Shown piece after piece: positions 5,215 to 9,611 of a stretch of 9,611 nt of DNA. Location of the stretch: positions 1 to 9,611 of the forward strand of contig JAPSGM010000052.1 in assembly GCA_031177555.1 (NCBI GenBank), in the 5' to 3' direction. The notes under the pieces were generated by a model. It was not told where the DNA came from. It saw nothing but the letters and a program-made list of their open reading frames with translations, and did not search any database. A program made the translations under genes and the position numbers. Numbering within the stretch: position 1 is the stretch's first letter; every line of letters begins with the position of its first letter. Origin of the DNA: Chloroflexota bacterium (lineage in GTDB: Bacteria > Chloroflexota > Limnocylindria > QHBO01).

Positions 5215-5475
5215 CTGTCCGATGCGCTCGGGCCGATCGCCGCTGCCTACGGCGTCCTCATGGCCGTCTCGCCCTTCCTCCAGATGCGGCGCATGCTGCA
5301 GACGCGGTCGTCGGCCGACGTCTCCATCGCCTACCTGTCGGTGCTGGAGGGCGGCTTCGCGCTGTGGGTCGCGTACGGCGTCTCGCTCGGCAACTGGGCG
5401 CTGATCGTGCCCAACAGCGTGGCGTTCAGCGTCGGCCTGGCGACGATCGTGGTCGCCGTGCGCTTGCGTCGCTAG
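5215..5475 (+). CDS. SemiSWEET (PQ-loop/MtN3) sugar transporter
   Basis: This is an 86-residue protein with three membrane helices (about 5-22, 38-57, 62-82), the size and layout of bacterial SemiSWEETs, which dimerise to carry sugars across the cytoplasmic membrane. Visible family features are SPFLQ (19-23, the PQ-loop position), TRSSADVSIAYL (30-41), LWVAYG (50-55) and PNSVAF (66-71). W51 and N67 match in spacing the Trp and Asn that line the sugar pocket in characterised members. The start is uncertain. There is no ATG or GTG in frame near the family start, but CTG (5215) has GGGAGG seven bases upstream and gives the expected length. The next in-frame GTG (5056) lies inside the GNAT gene and would add a non-homologous, Arg/Gly-rich extension. 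The stop codon lies in the -10 box of guaD. Confidence 0.7.
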   Translation: MSDALGPIAAAYGVLMAVSPFLQMRRMLQTRSSADVSIAYLSVLEGGFALWVAYGVSLGNWALIVPNSVAFSVGLATIVVAVRLRR

Positions 5476-5478
5476 CAT
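5473..5478 (+). promoter_or_regulatory. -10 box of guaD, overlapping the SemiSWEET stop
   Basis: TAGCAT ends seven bases before the GTG start at 5486, predicting a leaderless message. Its first three bases are the TAG stop of the upstream gene, so the promoter cannot change freely. Confidence 0.5.
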
Positions 5479-5485
5479 CGGCGGG

Positions 5486-6808
5486 GTGAGCGACCGCCCC
5501 GACCTCCCCGCGCGGCCCCCGTTCACGCTGCGCGCCCGCGTCCTGACGCCGCTCGACGACGGCGCCGTCGGCCACCTGCCGGATGCGTGCCTGGAGGTGG
5601 ACGCGACCGGCCGCCTGGTGGCCGTGGAGGCGTGGGGCGCGCGACCCGCCGATCCATCGGTCCTGGACCTGCGACCGTGGGTGGCCATGCCGGGCCTGGT
5701 GGATTTGCACGTGCACCTGCCCCAGGTGCCCAACGCGGGGCTCGGCGCCGGCATGGAGCTGCTCGACTGGCTGGACCGCTACATCTTCCCGCTGGAGCAG
5801 GCGTACGCCCGCGAGGTGGCGGAGGTGCAGGCGCCACTCGTCTTCCGCGCGCTGGCGGCGGCCGGCACCACCACCATCTCCGCCTACGCGGCCCTCTGGC
5901 CGGAGAGCACCGACGCCTGCTTCGCAGCGGCCGAGGAGCACGGCATTCGGGCGGTGATCGGCAAGGTGATGATGGACCGCGTCACCTACGACGCGCAGAT
6001 CGCGCGCCACGACATCCTGGACACCAGCCTGCGCCAGTCGGCCGACCTGTGCGAGCGCTGGCATGGCGCCGACGACGGGCGGCTGGGCTACGCCTTCACG
6101 CCGCGCTTCGCGGTCTCCTGCACGGAGGAGATGCTCGCCGAGTCGGCGCGGCTGGCCGCCTACTACGGAGCCTGGTGGCAGAGCCACCTGGCCGAGGATG
6201 CTGGCGAGTGCGACAGGGTGAAGCGCCTCTTCCCGGAGTCGCGCGACTACCTGGACGTCTACGAGCGCGCCGGCGGGCTGAACGATCGCGCGATCCTGGC
6301 CCATGCCATCCACCTCTCGCCATCCGAGGTCGAGCGCCTCGCGGCGTCGGGCGCCCGCGTCGCGCACTGCCCGGCCTCGAACCTGTTCCTCTCCAGCGGG
6401 CTGATGCCGCTGGCACGCTACCTGGAGGCGGGGATCCCGGTGGGCCTCGGCTCGGACCTGGCGGCGGGACCGGAGCTGTCGATCTTCTCGGTGATGCGTG
6501 CCGCGGCGGTGACCGCGCGGGTCCTGCACCTCGCCGGCGGCGAGGCTCGACCACGGCTCAGCCCACTCGACTGGCTGCGACTCGGGACGCTGGCCGGAGC
6601 CCGCGCGCTGGGGATGGGGGAGCGCATCGGGTCGCTGGAGGCCGGCAAGGAGGCGGACCTGATCGTGGTCGATCCGGTGCTGACCGATCCGCTGCCCGAG
6701 TCGGAGGAGCTGACCGACCCGGAGGAGCTGATGAGCCGGCTCATCTTCCGGCCGCACCCTGAGATGGTGCGGGGCGCCTGGGTCCGCGGCAAGCTGCTGC
6801 CGACCTGA
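5486..6808 (+). CDS. guaD: Guanine deaminase
   Basis: This is a 440-residue amidohydrolase that should convert guanine and water to xanthine and ammonia in the cytoplasm. The metal and substrate residues of guanine deaminases are present: H75 and H77 with Q80 (DLHVHLPQ), H234 and E237 (QSHLAED), H273 (LAHAIHLS) and D324 (GLGSDLAAG). Substrate-side TPRF (205-208, R207) is also present. Family signatures ELLDWLDRYIFPLE, GTTTISAY, IGKVMMDR, SRDYLDVYERAGGL and AHCPASNLFLSSG occur in order, and length is typical. It starts with GTG (5486) just after a -10 box, with no Shine-Dalgarno. Xanthine dehydrogenase and purine permease genes, often nearby, are not in the window. A SemiSWEET gene precedes it, but no functional link is evident. 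Confidence 0.95.
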   Translation: MSDRPDLPARPPFTLRARVLTPLDDGAVGHLPDACLEVDATGRLVAVEAWGARPADPSVLDLRPWVAMPGLVDLHVHLPQVPNAGLGAGMELLDWLDRYIFPLEQAYAREVAEVQAPLVFRALAAAGTTTISAYAALWPESTDACFAAAEEHGIRAVIGKVMMDRVTYDAQIARHDILDTSLRQSADLCERWHGADDGRLGYAFTPRFAVSCTEEMLAESARLAAYYGAWWQSHLAEDAGECDRVKRLFPESRDYLDVYERAGGLNDRAILAHAIHLSPSEVERLAASGARVAHCPASNLFLSSGLMPLARYLEAGIPVGLGSDLAAGPELSIFSVMRAAAVTARVLHLAGGEARPRLSPLDWLRLGTLAGARALGMGERIGSLEAGKEADLIVVDPVLTDPLPESEELTDPEELMSRLIFRPHPEMVRGAWVRGKLLPT

Positions 6809-6820
6809 CGGGCCATCGGC

Positions 6821-6826
6821 TACCCT
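6821..6826 (+). promoter_or_regulatory. -10 box of the holin-4 family gene
   Basis: TACCCT lies ten bases before the ATG at 6837, predicting a transcript with a leader of about four bases. It is a near-leaderless variant of the arrangement at neighbouring genes. Confidence 0.45.
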
Positions 6827-6836
6827 GTGGCCCGTC

Positions 6837-7223
6837 ATGGACCGGGTGCTCCAGATCCTCGTCAACGCGGCGGCGCTGTTCGTCGCCGTGCTCATCGTCC
6901 CGGGCCTGGATTTCGACCGCAACGATGACTGGTGGTGGAAGTTCCTGCTGGTGGCCGTGGTCTTCAGCCTGGTCAACAGCTACGTGCGCCCGGTCCTGCG
7001 CATCCTGACCTTCCCGATCAGCATCGTCACGCTGGGCCTCTTCCTGCTGGTCATCAACGCGCTCATGCTCATGCTGACCGGCGTCATCAGCCGCGAGCTG
7101 CAGCTGGGCCTGGAGGTGGCCGACTTCTGGGCGGCCCTGCTCGGCTCCATCGTGATCTCCATTGTCGGCGCCATCTTGTCGATGATCGTCGGCGCCAGCC
7201 GTCTGCCCGGCAGGGCCTTCTGA
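6837..7223 (+). CDS. Phage-holin-4 / YvlD family membrane protein
   Basis: This is a 128-residue membrane protein with four hydrophobic segments (about 5-23, 34-48, 61-82 and 98-120). It carries the family pattern NSYVRPVLRILTFPISIVTLGLFLLVINALML (47-78): N47, R51-P52, LTFP, TLGLF and NA. Despite the phage-holin name, these proteins are chromosomal and widespread. Bacillus YvlD belongs here and is linked to envelope stress, but the biochemical role is not established. Length is normal for the family. No phage genes surround it. The next gene begins 28 bases after its stop, so the two are probably co-transcribed. Confidence 0.88.
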   Translation: MDRVLQILVNAAALFVAVLIVPGLDFDRNDDWWWKFLLVAVVFSLVNSYVRPVLRILTFPISIVTLGLFLLVINALMLMLTGVISRELQLGLEVADFWAALLGSIVISIVGAILSMIVGASRLPGRAF

Positions 7224-7251
7224 CACACGCGCTCCGCGCGGCTCCTGACCG

Positions 7252-7911
7252 ATGACCCCGCCGCGCGCCCATCCCCTGGTCGGTTTCGTGTTCGCGGTAG
7301 GCGTGGCGCTGGCCATCCTGCTCACCGGACCGATGCTCCTGTTCGCGCCACCCGTCGTGTCCCTCATGCAGGACCGCCACGACGTGGCCGCGCGGCTCGG
7401 CGTCGACCCGGGCACGGCCCACGACGCCACGACGGCCATGCTCGGCGACCTGCTCGCCGATGGTGACTTCACCGTGAGCATCGACGGGCGGCAGCCGGTC
7501 CTGGACGCCTCGGAGCGCAGCCACATGCGCGACGTGGGGGCCGTCGTGCGCGGCCTGCTGCTCGCCGACGTCCTGGCGCTGGTCGTCGCCGTCCTCGGCG
7601 CGCGCCGGCTGCGCGGCGAGCCATCCCGGCGCGGCCGGTTGATGCTAGTGGCGGCCGGGTCCCTGGGGGCGGCGGCCATCGGGGTGGGAGCCTTCTTCGC
7701 GATCGCCTTCGACGTGGCGTTCGCCGCGTTCCACGCCATCTTCTTCGAGGCCGGCACCTGGCAGTTCGGCCCGGACTCGAACCTCCTGCGCTTCTTCCCG
7801 CAGCCGTTCTGGTTCGAGGCGGCGCTGCTGGCCGGGGGGACCATCGTGCTCGGTGCACTGGTCGTGGCCCTGCTGGCCCTCCGCCCCCGCGCCGCCGCCG
7901 AGGCGGCCTAA
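7252..7911 (+). CDS. DUF1461 / TIGR01906 membrane protein, Lit-like lipoprotein transacylase
   Basis: This is a 219-residue integral membrane protein with four hydrophobic segments (about 11-32, 100-117, 131-158 and 186-210). A large extracytoplasmic loop lies between the first two. The family's marks are ERSHMRDV (88-95, H91) and FDVAFAAFHAIFFEAGTWQF (153-172, H161), with FFPQPFWFE (181-189). In Firmicutes, members of this family (Lit) move an acyl chain within diacylglyceryl lipoproteins to give the lyso form, and two conserved histidines are catalytic. H91 and H161 are the natural counterparts, so the same reaction is plausible but not proven outside that group. No Shine-Dalgarno precedes the ATG at 7252. 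It lies 28 bases after the holin-4 gene. A lipoprotein gene in this window shows that the host makes substrates. Confidence 0.85.
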   Translation: MTPPRAHPLVGFVFAVGVALAILLTGPMLLFAPPVVSLMQDRHDVAARLGVDPGTAHDATTAMLGDLLADGDFTVSIDGRQPVLDASERSHMRDVGAVVRGLLLADVLALVVAVLGARRLRGEPSRRGRLMLVAAGSLGAAAIGVGAFFAIAFDVAFAAFHAIFFEAGTWQFGPDSNLLRFFPQPFWFEAALLAGGTIVLGALVVALLALRPRAAAEAA

Positions 7912-7921
7912 GGCGCGCGGC

Positions 7922-7927
7922 TACACT
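7922..7927 (+). promoter_or_regulatory. Leaderless -10 box of the site-2-protease gene
   Basis: TACACT ends seven bases before the ATG at 7935, so transcription should begin at or one base before the start codon. No clear -35 is visible. Confidence 0.5.
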
Positions 7928-7934
7928 GCCCCCG

Positions 7935-9059
7935 ATGGGCTCCAACTCGTTCACCATCGGCTCCGTCGCGGGAATTCGGATCGCACTGCATCCGTCCTGG
8001 CTGGTCATCGCCTTCCTGGTCACCTACTCGCTGGCGATCGGCAACCTGCCGCAGAGCTTTCCCGGCTGGGAGCCCGCCCTGTACTGGGTCGTGGCGGCCG
8101 TGGTGGCGGCGCTGTTCTTCGCATCGGTCCTGGCGCACGAGCTGTCGCACGCCCTCGTGGCCCGGCGCTTCGGCATCAAGGTTCGCGACATCACGCTGTT
8201 CGTCTTCGGTGGGGCGGCCACGCTAGAGGGCGACGCCGGGACGCCTCGGCAGGAGGCCCTCATCGCCTTCGCCGGCCCGCTGTGCAGCATCCTGCTGGGG
8301 GCTGCCTTCTACGGCCTGACGGTCGTCACCGGCCAGGAGCAGTTCGCCGCGGTCCTGGGCTGGCTGGCGTTCATCAACGTCAGCCTGGGCGTCTTCAACC
8401 TAATTCCCGGCTTTCCGATGGACGGCGGCCGCATGCTCCGCGCCCTGCTGTGGCGCCTGCGCGGCGACCAGTTCGCCGCCACGCGCAACGCCGCCACGGT
8501 GGGGCGCCTGTTCGGCTACCTGCTGATCGGGCTGGGGGCGTACATCGCCTTCGACGGTGGCGTGTTCAACGGCATCTGGCTGGCGCTGATCGGCTGGTTC
8601 ATCTCGAGCGCGGCCGAGTCCTCTGTCGCCGAGCTGAGCTTCCAGCGCATGCTGCGTGGCGTCCGGGTCCGCGACGTGATGGAGCCCGAGCCGGCGTCAG
8701 TCACGCCCAACGAGACGGTGGCGGATCTCGTCAACGAGCGGCTCATGCGCGGCGAGGACCGCTCCTTCCTGGTGCGACATGACGACGGCGGGCTGGCCGG
8801 GATCGTGACCCTCTCCGACATCCGGCAGGTCGCCCGCGAGCAGTGGCCCATGGCGCGCGTTACCGACATCATGACCCGGTACGCCGAGCTGGCGAAGGTG
8901 GGGCCCGATGAGCAGTTGGAGCGCGCCCTGAAGGTCCTCCAGCAGCGGGAGGTGAACCAGCTGCCGGTGGTCGACGAGGACGGCCGGACGGTGCTGGGCC
9001 TGCTGACCCGCGCCGGGATCCTGCGCCTGGTCGACACGCGGATGAAGCTGGGCGTCTGA
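7935..9059 (+). CDS. Site-2-protease (M50) membrane metalloprotease with two CBS domains
   Basis: This is a 374-residue protein. Membrane segments lie at about 20-38, 48-66, 108-130, 140-157, 190-206 and 212-226. The zinc site is HELSH (68-72; H68, H72, nucleophile-activating E69) with the second motif NLIPGFPMDGG (155-165; D163). This defines the M50B/S2P family that cuts membrane proteins within the bilayer, such as anti-sigma factors. The early membrane segments and FGGAATLEGD (91-100) are typical of the SpoIVFB-like CBS subgroup. Two CBS domains follow (about 243-300 and 308-371). Such domains often bind adenine nucleotides and may gate activity by energy state. The start at 7935 fits the -10 box at 7922. 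moeA starts only four bases after the stop, so the two probably share a message. The substrate is not in sight. Confidence 0.93.
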   Translation: MGSNSFTIGSVAGIRIALHPSWLVIAFLVTYSLAIGNLPQSFPGWEPALYWVVAAVVAALFFASVLAHELSHALVARRFGIKVRDITLFVFGGAATLEGDAGTPRQEALIAFAGPLCSILLGAAFYGLTVVTGQEQFAAVLGWLAFINVSLGVFNLIPGFPMDGGRMLRALLWRLRGDQFAATRNAATVGRLFGYLLIGLGAYIAFDGGVFNGIWLALIGWFISSAAESSVAELSFQRMLRGVRVRDVMEPEPASVTPNETVADLVNERLMRGEDRSFLVRHDDGGLAGIVTLSDIRQVAREQWPMARVTDIMTRYAELAKVGPDEQLERALKVLQQREVNQLPVVDEDGRTVLGLLTRAGILRLVDTRMKLGV

Positions 9060-9063
9060 CCCG

Positions 9064-9611
9064 ATGCGCTCCGTGGAGGAGGCGCTGGCCGCCATCCTGG
9101 CGACGGCGCGCCTGACCGGGACCGAGACCTGCCCGCTGGACCGATGCGCCGGCCGCGTTCCGGCCGCGTTCCGCGTCACCGCGACGGTCGACGTGCCGCC
9201 CTTCGACAACTCGGCCATGGACGGCTTCGCGCTGCGGGCTGCGGACGCGCCCGGCGAGCTGCGGCTTGCCGGGGAGGTGGCTGCCGGCTCGGCGGCCGCG
9301 ACGGCGGTGGAGCCGGGGACCGCCCTGCGGATCATGACCGGCGCCCCGTTGCCGCCCGGTGCCGACGCCATCGTCCCGCTGGAGGACGCCACCGAGCGCG
9401 ACGGCAGGGTGCTGGTGCCGGCGGTGGATGCTGGTCGCTACGTCCGCGCCGCCGGCCACGACACGCGCGCCGGCGACGTCGTTTACCTTCCGGCGGCGCC
9501 GCTGGGGCCCGCCGGCGTGGCGGTGCTCGCGTCGCTGGGCATCGGGGAGCTGGCGCTGCGTCGCCCGCCGCGGGTGGCCATCCTCTCCACCGGCGACGAG
9601 CTGCGGGCCCC
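9064..9611 (+). CDS. moeA: Molybdopterin molybdenumtransferase MoeA (partial, 5' end)
   Basis: The first 182 codons of moeA run off the window. MoeA inserts molybdate into adenylated molybdopterin to complete the molybdenum cofactor in the cytoplasm. Diagnostic stretches are DVPPFDNSAMDGFALRA (43-59), the glycine-rich substrate segment IMTGAPLPPGADAIVPLED (90-108), a beta-barrel part (113-146) and the start of the MogA-like domain RVAILSTGDEL (170-180). Full MoeA is about 400 residues, so a little under half is visible. The ATG at 9064 lies four bases after the protease stop; no separate promoter or clear Shine-Dalgarno is seen, suggesting co-transcription. An exact 11-base tandem duplication (9151-9172) lies inside the gene, in the stretch AGRVPAAFRVT, and alters a normally conserved AGRVLAEDV-type segment. 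Confidence 0.95.
   Translation, partial: MRSVEEALAAILATARLTGTETCPLDRCAGRVPAAFRVTATVDVPPFDNSAMDGFALRAADAPGELRLAGEVAAGSAAATAVEPGTALRIMTGAPLPPGADAIVPLEDATERDGRVLVPAVDAGRYVRAAGHDTRAGDVVYLPAAPLGPAGVAVLASLGIGELALRRPPRVAILSTGDELRA

Noticed and set aside
5426..6976. Very long open minus-strand frame of 516 codons opposite guaD
   Set aside because: It is antisense of a clear guanine deaminase, rich in Arg/Gly/Ala/Pro, with no family pattern; a normal by-product of high GC.
6837..7223. Prophage remnant, suggested by the holin family name
   Set aside because: The family is chromosomal and common; no other phage-like gene is near.

Overview
This is a GC-rich window (roughly 65-70 % GC by eye). Short gaps and several apparently leaderless gene starts point to a high-GC, probably monoderm soil or sediment bacterium. 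The most likely lineages are a deep Chloroflexota class (Limnocylindria-like) or an actinobacterial one. No phylogenetic marker settles this. The lineage is inferred from a DUF1461/Lit protein, a small MCLTCGC protein, the leaderless promoters and possible 6C-type RNA.

The left part (1-3790) looks accessory. It has the tail of a secreted-type cupin protein (1-195, +), a small ABM-like protein (280-570, -), a 541-base gap without a convincing gene, and a lipoprotein of unknown role (1112-1732, +). A small CxxC protein (1844-2083, +) converges on and overlaps a membrane-anchored six-bladed Kelch propeller (2008-3000, -). Next come a 59-residue MCLTCGC protein (3044-3223, -) and a 5'-truncated dps fragment (3369-3656, -). 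Two kinds of two-copy structured repeat lie here. Element A (234-278 and 1003-1044, +) has a GNRA-capped hairpin inside an outer stem. Element B (about 786-869 and 3235-3327, read on -) is a long hairpin with a C-rich loop. Each B copy has a promoter-like sequence placed so that transcription would start at the base of the hairpin. They look like small-RNA genes, and copy 1 resembles the 6C RNA class.

The right part (3790-9611) is a compact block, all on +. It holds a six-TM membrane protein overlapping by ATGA with a RimJ/RimL-like GNAT acetyltransferase. Then come a SemiSWEET sugar transporter with a likely CTG start, guanine deaminase (guaD), a YvlD/phage-holin-4 family membrane protein, and a DUF1461 protein related to lipoprotein transacylase Lit. 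The block ends with a site-2-protease-type membrane metalloprotease with two CBS domains and the first 182 codons of moeA, which runs off the end.

At six starts a TANNNT -10 box lies so close to the gene that transcription would begin at or within a few bases of the start codon, or just upstream of a leader for the SemiSWEET gene. Leaderless transcription therefore seems to be the main initiation mode of the compact block. ABM, the lipoprotein, the CxxC protein and SemiSWEET instead carry Shine-Dalgarno sequences. No CRISPR array, insertion sequence, tRNA or rRNA was seen.
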